In this document: in pieces, positions 42,058-49,964 of the stretch
Layout of the letters: the number at the start of each line of letters is the position of its first letter
Position numbering within the stretch: position 1 is the stretch's first letter
Assembly (NCBI RefSeq): GCF_022095675.1
Contig: NZ_JAHYSG010000084.1
Location: 1-55,486 of the forward strand
Direction: 5' to 3'
DNA from: Dactylosporangium sp. AC04546
GTDB taxonomy: Bacteria; Actinomycetota; Actinomycetes; Mycobacteriales; Micromonosporaceae
Length of the DNA: 55,486 nt
Made by a program: the position numbers and the translations under genes
Notes under the pieces: model-generated
Database searches by the model: none
What the model was told of the DNA's origin: nothing
The model's input: the letters and a program-made list of their open reading frames with translations, nothing else

Positions 42058-43167
42058 ATGGTCACCATGACCCAGCCGACCCGCCGACCCATGGCCAGGT
42101 TCTTCTGGCTGTGGGCGGCGGTGTGGCTGTTCTACATGGCCGGCCCGGTCGCCGAGGCCTGGCAGCGGCCGCAGCTCTGGGAGCGGGTGGCCGGCCTGGC
42201 CGTCGCGCTCGCCTTCTGCGTCGTCTACCTGCTGTCCTTCGTCGCCGCGCGGTCGGCCACCAAGCGCACCGGCACCTACCTGCGGATGCCGGAGGCGTTC
42301 GTCCGGCTCGGCGTCATGCTCGCCCTCACCGTCGCCCTGACCCTCATCGCCGGCGAGTCGGGCCTCACCGCCCTCGTCTACGTCGGGGTGATCGCGGTGT
42401 TCACGCTGCCCCCGCCGTACGCCTGGTCGGTCGTCGGCGGGTCGGCGCTGACCGCGTTCGTCCTGCCCCGCGTCGTCCCCGGCTGGGACCGCGGCATCGA
42501 CCTGACGTTCGCGGTCATGGTCGCCGCCCTGGCGGTGTGGGGCGTGACCCGGGTCGTGCAGCGCAACGCCCAGCTCGCCGAGGCCCGCGAGGAGATCACC
42601 GAGCTGGCCATCGCCGCGGAGCGCAACCGGTTCGCCCGCGACCTGCACGACCTGCTGGGCCACTCGCTCACGGTCGTCTCGGTGAAGAGCGAGCTGGCCG
42701 GTCGCCTGGTCCGGCTGGCCCCGGAGCGCGCCGAGGCGGAGCTGGAGGACATCCAGCGCCTCGTCCGGGAGGCCCTCGCCGACGTGCGGGCCGCCGTCTC
42801 GGGCTACCGCGAGATGTCCCTGGCCACCGAGCTGGTGTCGGCCCGCAGCGCCCTCGACGCGGCAGGCATCGAGGCCGAGGTCCCCCTCACCGGCGACGCC
42901 GCCGACCCGGGCCGCCAGGAGCTGTTCGCCTGGGTCGTCCGCGAGGGCGTGACGAACGTGGTCCGCCACAGCGAGGCGAAGCACTGCTGGATCACCGTCG
43001 GGCGCGACTGGGTGGAGGTCACCGACGACGGCCGCGGCCCGACGACCGCGGCGGGCGTGGGCCACGGCCTGAAGGGCCTCCGCGAGCGCCTGGACGCGGC
43101 CGGCTGCTCGCTGAGCGTGGGCCACCGCGACGGCGGCGGCTTCACCCTCCGCGCCGCCGCGGCCTGA
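42058..43167 (+). CDS. NarL-type sensor histidine kinase without adjacent regulator
   Basis: 369 residues. N-terminal membrane part with about five or six helices, then the HisKA_3 His-box ERNRFARDLHDLLGHSLTVVSVKSELAGRLV (phospho-His in DLHD). The HATPase domain has LFAWVVREGVTNVVRHSEAKHCW, VTDDGRG and GHGLKGLRERLDAAGC. This is the DesK-like class that normally works with a LuxR-type response regulator encoded directly downstream. Here the next gene is the KAP NTPase on the opposite strand, so the regulator is missing. The preceding ABC exporter is probably its target or sensor partner. Confidence 0.93.
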   Translation: MVTMTQPTRRPMARFFWLWAAVWLFYMAGPVAEAWQRPQLWERVAGLAVALAFCVVYLLSFVAARSATKRTGTYLRMPEAFVRLGVMLALTVALTLIAGESGLTALVYVGVIAVFTLPPPYAWSVVGGSALTAFVLPRVVPGWDRGIDLTFAVMVAALAVWGVTRVVQRNAQLAEAREEITELAIAAERNRFARDLHDLLGHSLTVVSVKSELAGRLVRLAPERAEAELEDIQRLVREALADVRAAVSGYREMSLATELVSARSALDAAGIEAEVPLTGDAADPGRQELFAWVVREGVTNVVRHSEAKHCWITVGRDWVEVTDDGRGPTTAAGVGHGLKGLRERLDAAGCSLSVGHRDGGGFTLRAAAA

Positions 43168-43195
43168 GGCCGAAGCGCGCAGGCCGCCATGGCGT

Positions 43196-44803
43196 TCAGG
43201 CGGCGGGCAGCGGCCGGGCCGGGGTGGCGCGCAGCAGCCGCAGCTCGCGCTGCAGGTTGCCGATGCACCGCTCCACGCCCTCCGACCAGCTCGCCGCCTG
43301 CTGGCTGCTCACGGCGCGGCCCAGGTCGAGGAGGCTGTCGAGGTGCTCGGCGAAGCGCTCGCTGCCGCGCTGCTCGTCGACGACGGCCGAGCGCAGGTCG
43401 GCCGCGGCCGAGGCGAGGTCGCGGCTGATCCGGTCGAGCTGGCTGCTGGCGCCCTGCTCGATGCCCGCCCTGCCCTGGCGGGCGATGCGGCGCAGCCGGC
43501 CGATGAGGACGTACGCGCGGCCGACCCAGCCCTCGGTCGGGGCGGTCGCCTCGACGCTCGTCAGGTAGGTGCGCAGGTCCGGCCGGGTCAGCGGGGCCGC
43601 CTCGGCCGAGCGCAGGAACTGCGCCAGGTCGGTGGGCAGCGCGCCGATCTGCTCGGGCCAGAGGTCGGTCAGGGCCGAGTCCTCGCCGTCGCGGTACTGC
43701 GTGATCGCCTGCGGCAGGGCGTCGGTCTCGCCCCGCAGGATGTCGTACAGCGCCCAGTCGTGGCGGAAGACCACGGTCTGCACGGCGAGCACGGTCGCCC
43801 GGTCGAGCTGCGGGCGGATCAGCATCTGCAGCGTGTAGGCGTTGATGAACCGCTTGACCTCGCGCGGGTTGACCTGCCCCTCGATGGCGAGGTGGGCCAG
43901 GTACGGGCGAACCGTCTGCCGCAGGTCGACGAGCTGCTCGCCGTCGATCTTCGCCGTGTCGTAGACCGCGCTGAGCAGGTCGTCGAGCTGCTCGGCGTGC
44001 ATCGGCGGCAGCTCGTACGGCACCTGGAAGATCTTCTTCACGTACTCGCGCTCGGCGAGGCGCAGCCCGCGGTCGTCGCCGGCGGCGGCCTGCGCGCCGG
44101 CCAGGCGCTCGCGGATCGCCTGCTCCAGGACCCGCTGGTCGATGCCGACGACGAACACGAAGCCCGTGAGGTCGAAGAACAGCTTCATCGACTCGATGAC
44201 GCTCAGCGCGTTCTGCGGCAGGCACCGGTCGAGGTCGTCGACGAACACCACGACCCGGTCGACGCCACCGCTCTCCCGCAGGTCCCCGAAGGCGTCGGCG
44301 AGCTGCTCGAAGCAGGCGAAGTACAGCGACTGCGCCTCCGCTGCCGGCCGCTGCCCGTTGCCGAGGGTGTCCACCGACTTGGCGGCGTCGAACGTCACCT
44401 CGGCCACGCCGACGGTCATCTTGCCCGACAGCCCGCTCACCAGCGCCCGCACGACCTGCCCGATCCGCGAGGCGACCGCCAGCAGCACCTCCCGGGCCGG
44501 GCGCCCCTCCTCCGTGGCGGCGTGGGCGACCACCGCGCCGCGGATGGTGTCCAGCAGCGGGACGATGAGGTGGGGTTCGCGCTCGTACCGCCAGCCGTTG
44601 AAGACCACCTTGAGCGTGTTCGGGTTGCGCAGCTCCGCGCGGATGGTGTCCATCAGGGTCGTCTTGCCCGACCCCCAGCCGCCGAAGACGCCGACCGCGA
44701 ACCGCGGCTCGCTCTGCTGGATCAGGGTCGCCAGGGCGATCGCGATGCGGTCGTAACCGAGCGCCGGCGTGACGGCCGGAGTATCGAGCAGGATGCGCGC
44801 CAT
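43196..44803 (-). CDS. KAP-family P-loop NTPase
   Basis: 535 residues. Walker A FGGWGSGKTTLMD at about residue 39-51, FNGWRYEREPHLIVPLLDTI, and Walker B VVVFVDDLDRCLPQNALSVIESMKLFF with the KAP DDLDRC signature. FVVGIDQRVLEQAI, a KKIFQVPYELPP stretch and NPREVKRFINAYTLQ are family blocks. Many KAP proteins have two transmembrane helices inside the NTPase domain; here the equivalent region (KMTVGVAEVTFDAAKSV) is not hydrophobic, so this one should be soluble. The C-terminal 120 residues are helical, perhaps coiled coil. The family includes the phage-exclusion protein PifA and other conflict proteins. ATG 44803. Confidence 0.9.
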   Translation of the reverse strand: MARILLDTPAVTPALGYDRIAIALATLIQQSEPRFAVGVFGGWGSGKTTLMDTIRAELRNPNTLKVVFNGWRYEREPHLIVPLLDTIRGAVVAHAATEEGRPAREVLLAVASRIGQVVRALVSGLSGKMTVGVAEVTFDAAKSVDTLGNGQRPAAEAQSLYFACFEQLADAFGDLRESGGVDRVVVFVDDLDRCLPQNALSVIESMKLFFDLTGFVFVVGIDQRVLEQAIRERLAGAQAAAGDDRGLRLAEREYVKKIFQVPYELPPMHAEQLDDLLSAVYDTAKIDGEQLVDLRQTVRPYLAHLAIEGQVNPREVKRFINAYTLQMLIRPQLDRATVLAVQTVVFRHDWALYDILRGETDALPQAITQYRDGEDSALTDLWPEQIGALPTDLAQFLRSAEAAPLTRPDLRTYLTSVEATAPTEGWVGRAYVLIGRLRRIARQGRAGIEQGASSQLDRISRDLASAAADLRSAVVDEQRGSERFAEHLDSLLDLGRAVSSQQAASWSEGVERCIGNLQRELRLLRATPARPLPAA

Positions 44804-44857
44804 GCGCACCACCGTACGAGGCGCCGTCCACGCGACGGCAGCGTCCAGGGGCGGGCG

Positions 44858-44890
44858 GGGCCGCCGCCGTCGAGGAAACGGCGGCGGCCC
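44858..44890 (-). terminator. 13-bp hairpin after the GH30 gene
   Basis: GGGCCGCCGCCGT (44858-44870) and ACGGCGGCGGCCC (44878-44890) are perfect inverted copies around a 7-base loop, 8 bases downstream of the GH30 stop and upstream of the KAP start. Confidence 0.7.
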
Positions 44891-44898
44891 GTCCTGAC

Positions 44899-46803
44899 CT
44901 ACGCGGGCACGTTCCACTTCTGGTTGGCGCCCGTGGTGCAGGTCCAGATCTGCAGACGGGTGCCGTCGGCCGAACTGTTGCCCATGGCGTCGAGGCACTT
45001 GCCGGAGTACTGGTTCACCAGCTGCTGGGTGCTCGCGTTGTACGTCCACTTCTGGCTGCTGCCCGTGTGGCAGTCCCACAGGTGGGTCACCGTGCCGTCG
45101 GCGGAGCTGGGGCCGCTGATGTCCAGGCACTTGCCCAGCGCGCGCAGCGTGCCGTCGCTCGCCCGGGTCCACTGCTGGGCGCCGGTGCCGTTGCAGGTGT
45201 ACAGCTGGACCGCGGTGCCGTTGGCGGTCGCCGCGCCGGCCACGTCGGCGCACTTGCCGCCGATGCCCGTGATCTGGCCGGTGCCGCCGGTCGGCGGCTG
45301 GCTGGTGGTGGCGGTCGGGGTCGGGTTCGACACGTTGTTCTGCCAGGTGAACGTGGCGGTGGTGCGGGCCGGCAGCGTGTAGACGAACGACTGCCCGCTC
45401 CAGTTCACCCGGATCGACTGCGCGCCGGTGCCCGGGTTGTGCGCGATGAGCGCCTTGGAGCCGTCGGTGTTGCGCCAGGCCACGTTCTGCACGGCGGTGT
45501 TGTTGGAGTCGATGCGCACCGCGCCCGGGCGGACGAACTTCGTCAGGTGCCCGGTCGTGTAGTACTCGATCGTGTAGTCGACCTGGCCCGCGCGGGAGCC
45601 GCCCTCCTGGACCGTGATGAGGCCGGTGCAGGTGCCGCAGCCGCCGTTGTGGGGGCCCATGTTCTGGTTCAGGGCCAGGCTCCACTTGACGACGCTGCCG
45701 CTCCAGTTGCGGGTGTAGTTGACGATGTCGGCCATGTCCTCGTTGTGCTGGTTGGAGATCCAGGTACCGCCGGAGTGCTCGGTGCTGAACTGCTTCACCG
45801 ACGGGTACTGGTTGTGCACCTGGGTGCCGACCGACGGGTCACCGAAGTACCCGTGCCAGGCGATGCCGCCGAACAGCGGGTCGTTGCGCACGCCGGCGTC
45901 GGCCAGGATGGCGGCGCCGAAGTTCGCGTAGTCGCCGTAGTTCCAGTCGTGGATGAGCACCTTGGTCGTGATGCCGGCCGCGCGGAACGCCGGGTACACG
46001 TGGTTCTTGGTGAACTCGACGAGCCCGGACGGGTTCCAGCTCATGCCCGGGTAGTCCATCGCGGTCGGGTTGCCGGACTGGCAGCAGTTCGGCTCGTTCT
46101 GTACCGAGATGTACTGCACCGGCACGCCGGCCGCCTGGTAGGACTGGATGTACTTCACCAGGTACTGGGCGTACATGGGGTAGTACTCCCACTTGAGCCA
46201 GCCCATCTGGTCCATCCGGCCGTTGTCCTTCATCCAGCCGGGCGAGCTCCACGGCACGCCCTTGACCGTCAGCGCCGGGTTGATCTGCCTGGCCTGCTGG
46301 GTGAGCAGCCGCACGTTGGTGTCGTAGCCGTTGCTGCCGAAGTCGTTGAGGTCGCAGCAGGTGTCGTCGAGCGACACGTTGCCCGGCCGCGACAGGTCGG
46401 AGGCGCCGATCGGGTTGCGCACGAACGACAGGCCGATGCCGGCCGTCGGGCTGAACAGCTTCTGCATGACCTGGTCGCGGGTCGTGGCGCTGATCGGGCC
46501 GCCGCGCAGCAGGTACGCCGTGGTGTCGGTGATCGACGCGCCCGCGCCCTCGAAGGTCTGGTAGGTGACGCCTTCGTTGACGTTGATCGTCTGGTTGGCG
46601 GAGCCGCCGGCCGGGCCGAACGCGATCGACGCCTGCTGCTGCAGCCCGCGGGTGACGGTCCGGCCGCCACCGTCGGAGGTCGTGGTGAGGTACACGTTCA
46701 CGGTCTCGCCGGCCGCGAACGCGCTCGGGGCCAGCACGACGGCGGCGACCGTCGCGGCGACGGCCATGCCGACGGCGGCGGCGACGGCCTTGGATGAGGG
46801 CAT
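44899..46803 (-). CDS. Secreted GH30-family glycosidase with ricin-type lectin domain
   Basis: 634 residues. Signal peptide ending SAFAA (about 31). GH30 catalytic domain: TFEGAGASITDTTAYLL, VQNEPNCC (acid/base Glu), FSTEHSGGTW (nucleophile Glu). A beta-sandwich side domain follows to about 500, and a Pro/Thr linker leads to a ricin-type beta-trefoil with three QxW-like repeats (AQQWTRA, SQKWTYN, NQKWNVP). GH30 members hydrolyse glucosylceramide, beta-1,6-glucan or xylan; clan subtype not decided. AAAGGGAG precedes ATG 46803. Divergent from a LacI regulator. Confidence 0.92.
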   Translation of the reverse strand: MPSSKAVAAAVGMAVAATVAAVVLAPSAFAAGETVNVYLTTTSDGGGRTVTRGLQQQASIAFGPAGGSANQTINVNEGVTYQTFEGAGASITDTTAYLLRGGPISATTRDQVMQKLFSPTAGIGLSFVRNPIGASDLSRPGNVSLDDTCCDLNDFGSNGYDTNVRLLTQQARQINPALTVKGVPWSSPGWMKDNGRMDQMGWLKWEYYPMYAQYLVKYIQSYQAAGVPVQYISVQNEPNCCQSGNPTAMDYPGMSWNPSGLVEFTKNHVYPAFRAAGITTKVLIHDWNYGDYANFGAAILADAGVRNDPLFGGIAWHGYFGDPSVGTQVHNQYPSVKQFSTEHSGGTWISNQHNEDMADIVNYTRNWSGSVVKWSLALNQNMGPHNGGCGTCTGLITVQEGGSRAGQVDYTIEYYTTGHLTKFVRPGAVRIDSNNTAVQNVAWRNTDGSKALIAHNPGTGAQSIRVNWSGQSFVYTLPARTTATFTWQNNVSNPTPTATTSQPPTGGTGQITGIGGKCADVAGAATANGTAVQLYTCNGTGAQQWTRASDGTLRALGKCLDISGPSSADGTVTHLWDCHTGSSQKWTYNASTQQLVNQYSGKCLDAMGNSSADGTRLQIWTCTTGANQKWNVPA

Positions 46804-46932
46804 GACGGCACTCCCTTTGTCGGGGTAAGGGTCTCGTCCGCCGGGTAGACCCCGCCGCCCGCTCTGGCGGTGAGCGGTTGACGGTCCTCGATAGGTCTGC
46901 GGTGGTACAGGAAGGAAACACCGAAGCAGTCA

Positions 46933-46951
46933 ACGTGTCAATCAAACACGT
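46933..46951. promoter_or_regulatory. Candidate LacI-type operator between GH30 and LacI genes
   Basis: ACGTGT-CAATCAA-ACACGT is a perfect 6-bp inverted repeat with a 7-base spacer. GTCAAC copies flank it on both sides, and it sits in the A/T-richer part of the divergent gap. Confidence 0.5.
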
Positions 46952-47008
46952 CAACTTTTATCCGCACTTAATCAAAGTCCTGGAAGTGGGCGCTGCTAAG
47001 GTGCCGGT

Positions 47009-48010
47009 GTGCGTACCCGTGCGACCGTCCGGCAGCTCGCGGCGGAGACCGGCCTGTCGGTCACCACCGTCTCCCGCGCCCTCAACGGCCAGGAGAACGT
47101 CGCCCCGCACACCCGCGAGCTGGTCCTGCAGGCCGTGGGACGGCTCGGCCACCGCGCACCGCGCCGCCGCACCGGGCGCACCACGGTCTACGTGCGCTGC
47201 CCGTACCTGCTCACCGACTACTTCGGCGTCATCGTCTCGGCGATCGCCGAGGCCGCCGACCTGCACGGCATCGAGGTGGTGCTCAACGCCGGCGAGGCGG
47301 CCCAGGCCAGCGACGCGCTCTCGCGGCTACCGGGCCGCTCCGACGTCGACGGCGCGATCCTGATCCTCCCGCCCGAGCCCGGCGAGGACCTCATCCGCTT
47401 GCGGGACCAAGGTGTACCGTTCGTGGTCGTCGATCCGCGGACCGCTCCCCCACGCGACATCATGGCCGTGTCCGCGGCCCACTTCACCGGCGCCCGCGCC
47501 CTGATGGCCCACCTGGTCGGCCTCGGGCACCGCCGGGTCGGCATCATCGGCGGCCCGCGCGAATGGCTGGTGACGGACGCCCGCACGGCGGGCTATCTGG
47601 CAGCCCTGGCCGACGTCGGCGTCCTGCCGGGCCCGTCGCTGATGCGCTTCGTGACGGAGCCGGCGACGGACCACGGCTACCGCGCGGCCTGCTCCCTGCT
47701 GGACGGCCCGGAACGTCCGACGGCGCTGATGGCGTTCAACGACAAGATGGCGGTGGGCGCGCTGCGCGCGGCGACGGAGCGCGGCCTGCGCGTCCCGCAG
47801 GACCTGTCGATCGCGGGCTTCGACGACATCGACGTCAGCCGCGCCACCCACCCGACGCTGACCACGGTCCGCCAGCCCCTGGCCGAGCTGGGCCGCATGG
47901 CGGTGACCCTGCTGACGCGCCTGCTGGACCGCCACGAGCACGACGCCCTGCACGTCGAACTGGCCACGGAACTGGTCGTCCGCGACTCCACCGGCCCCGT
48001 TCGCCGCTGA
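47009..48010 (+). CDS. LacI-family transcriptional regulator
   Basis: 333 residues from GTG 47009 (AAGGTG upstream). The helix-turn-helix TVRQLAAETGLSVTTVSRALNGQENVAPHTRELV is followed by a periplasmic-binding-like sugar sensor domain (VDGAILILPPEP, HRRVGIIGGPREWLVTDARTAGYLAAL, DLSIAGFDDIDVSRATHPTLTTVRQPLAELGRMAV). Divergent from the GH30 enzyme, which is its likely target. Confidence 0.94.
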   Translation: MRTRATVRQLAAETGLSVTTVSRALNGQENVAPHTRELVLQAVGRLGHRAPRRRTGRTTVYVRCPYLLTDYFGVIVSAIAEAADLHGIEVVLNAGEAAQASDALSRLPGRSDVDGAILILPPEPGEDLIRLRDQGVPFVVVDPRTAPPRDIMAVSAAHFTGARALMAHLVGLGHRRVGIIGGPREWLVTDARTAGYLAALADVGVLPGPSLMRFVTEPATDHGYRAACSLLDGPERPTALMAFNDKMAVGALRAATERGLRVPQDLSIAGFDDIDVSRATHPTLTTVRQPLAELGRMAVTLLTRLLDRHEHDALHVELATELVVRDSTGPVRR

Positions 48011-48033
48011 CGCCGGCATTCCAAGCAACCGCT

Positions 48034-48062
48034 TGACATGTTCCCGGCGTCGGGCACAGAAT
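48034..48062 (+). promoter_or_regulatory. Candidate promoter giving a leaderless ArsR-like transcript
   Basis: TTGACA (48034-48039) and ACAGAA (48057-48062) are 17 bases apart; the ATG at 48069 lies six bases after the -10. TTCCAAGC-like repeats flank it (48020 and around 48063-48079), possible regulator sites. The -10 is a weak match. Confidence 0.35.
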
Positions 48063-48068
48063 CCAAGC

Positions 48069-48683
48069 ATGTCTTTGGAATCCGGATCGTCCGAATCTGG
48101 CGCCGGGGTGCCGAACAAGCGGGTCATCGACGATCCCGTGGCCATCCGGGCCATGGCGCATCCGTTGCGGCTCAAGCTGCGCGAGCTCGTCGGGCGGGAA
48201 GGGTCGGTCACCGCCGCCCAGGCGGCCCGGGAGCTGGGGGTCAGCCAGGCGCTCGCGTCGCACCACCTGCGGCAGCTGGCCAAGTACGGGTTCGTCGAGC
48301 AGGCACCGGCGGCCGACAACCGGGAGCGGCCCTGGCGGATCACCTTCACGTCGTACTCATGGGAGCCCACCGTCGCCACGAGCACCGCCGCCGACCTGCT
48401 GGAGCAGCTCGTCGCGCAGCGGGCGCTCGACCAGCTGGCCGACTGGCAGCGGCGGCGGGGCGGCGACGACACCGTGTGGCGGGACAACACCGGACTCGGG
48501 CAGAGCCTGCTGTACCTCACCGCCGACGAGATGGTCGAGCTGCGGCGCGCCCTGGACGCGCTCATCGAGCCGCTCGTCGCGCGGCGCCCGATCGGTGACC
48601 CTTCGGCACTGCCGGCCGGCGCGCGGCCCGTGGACCTGACGATCATCTGCACGCCGCTCCCGCCGACGGCCTCCGGAGGGTGA
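48069..48683 (+). CDS. ArsR-type winged helix regulator of the adjacent MFS pump
   Basis: 204 residues. DNA-binding domain: AIRAMAHPLRLKLRELVGREGSVTAAQAARELGVSQALASHHLRQLAKYGFVEQAPA. The C-terminal half is helical. No Cys metal site of classic ArsR is seen, so it probably senses something else. The MFS gene starts two bases after its stop. Confidence 0.9.
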   Translation: MSLESGSSESGAGVPNKRVIDDPVAIRAMAHPLRLKLRELVGREGSVTAAQAARELGVSQALASHHLRQLAKYGFVEQAPAADNRERPWRITFTSYSWEPTVATSTAADLLEQLVAQRALDQLADWQRRRGGDDTVWRDNTGLGQSLLYLTADEMVELRRALDALIEPLVARRPIGDPSALPAGARPVDLTIICTPLPPTASGG

Positions 48684-48684
48684 C

Positions 48685-49929
48685 GTGCTGCGCAACGGGT
48701 TCGGGTGGCTGCTCGCGGCCGGGCTGATCTCGCTCACCGGCGACTGGGTCATGCGGGTCGGGCTGACCTACTGCGTCTACGAGCTGACCGGCTCCACGCT
48801 CGCCTCCGCCAGCGCGCTCATGGCCTCGCTCGTGCCGCAGCTCGTCTGCGGGTCGCTCGCCGGCGTGTACGCCGACCGGTGGGACCGCCGCCGCACGATG
48901 GTCGTCACCAACCTGCTGCTCGCCGCCGGGCTCCTGCCGCTGCTCGCCGTCCACGACCGGGACCAGGTCTGGATCGTCTACCTGGTCACCGCCGGGCAGA
49001 GCGCCCTCAGCCAGTTTTTCGTCGCCGCCGAGGCGGCCGTCATCCCGCAGTTGGTGCCGGCCGGGCAGCTCGTCGCCGCCAACGCCCTCAACGGCCAGGT
49101 CCGCGACGTGGCCCGGCTCGCCGGTGCCGCCCTCGGCGGGCTCGCCGCGGCCCTCGGCGGCCTGCCCCTGCTCGCCGTCGTCGACATCGTCAGCTTCACG
49201 CTCGCCGCCGTCCTGCTCCTGCGCCTGCGGACGGTCTCCCCCGCGACCCGCCGCGCGCACCGGCCCGTGCTGCGCGACTGGGCCGACGGCGCCCGGGTGG
49301 CCGCACGGAGTCCGGCGCTGCGGGTCGTGCTGCTGTTCGTCGTGATCACCGGCGTCGGCGAGGCGGTGATGGGCAGCCTCATGGCCCCGTTCGTGCGCGA
49401 CGTGCTGCACGCGGACGCCGCGCGGTACGGCATCATCGTGGCGGTGCAGGCGGGCGGCGGGATCGCCGGTGGACTCGTCGCGGCCGCGGTCGGGCACCGG
49501 TGGTCGCCGCGGCGCATCGCCGGGTACGGCGCCCTCGCGTTCGGCGCGCTCGACCTGGTGCTGTTCCTCTACCCGCTCGTCTTCGACGCGTGGTGGCCCG
49601 CGACGGTCATCATCCTGCTCGCCGGTTTCCCGGCCGCGCTCGCGCTCGCCGGCCTGCTCACGGTTTTCCAGACCCACACGGCGGACGCCTTCCGCGGCCG
49701 CGTCTTCGGCGCCGCCAACGCCCTGCAGGCGGGCGCCATGCTCGTCGGCGCCACGGCCGCGGGCCTGCTGGGCAACCGCCTCGGCATCGTCCCGGTCATC
49801 GCCGTCCAGGGCGCCGGCTACTGTCTCGCCGGCGCGATCGTGCTGGTGCTGCTGCGCCCCGGAAAGGAGTCGGCCGGAGCCGCGACATCCACCGTGGACA
49901 CCCGGCTCACCGCTCGGCCGATCAGCTGA
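48685..49929 (+). CDS. MFS transporter, MFS_3 type (macrolide-efflux-like)
   Basis: 414 residues, 12 transmembrane segments. WVMRVGLTYCVYELTGSTLASASALMASLVPQLVCGSLAGVYADRWDRRRTMV and FVAAEAAVIPQLVPAGQLVAANALNGQVRDVARLAGAALGG are blocks of the MFS_3/MefA-like group. SD GGAGGG is eight bases before GTG 48685. In operon with the ArsR-type regulator. Substrate unknown. Confidence 0.92.
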   Translation: MLRNGFGWLLAAGLISLTGDWVMRVGLTYCVYELTGSTLASASALMASLVPQLVCGSLAGVYADRWDRRRTMVVTNLLLAAGLLPLLAVHDRDQVWIVYLVTAGQSALSQFFVAAEAAVIPQLVPAGQLVAANALNGQVRDVARLAGAALGGLAAALGGLPLLAVVDIVSFTLAAVLLLRLRTVSPATRRAHRPVLRDWADGARVAARSPALRVVLLFVVITGVGEAVMGSLMAPFVRDVLHADAARYGIIVAVQAGGGIAGGLVAAAVGHRWSPRRIAGYGALAFGALDLVLFLYPLVFDAWWPATVIILLAGFPAALALAGLLTVFQTHTADAFRGRVFGAANALQAGAMLVGATAAGLLGNRLGIVPVIAVQGAGYCLAGAIVLVLLRPGKESAGAATSTVDTRLTARPIS

Positions 49930-49964
49930 GCGGTTCCGTGGTGCCGGGATGCTTCAATGGCCCG

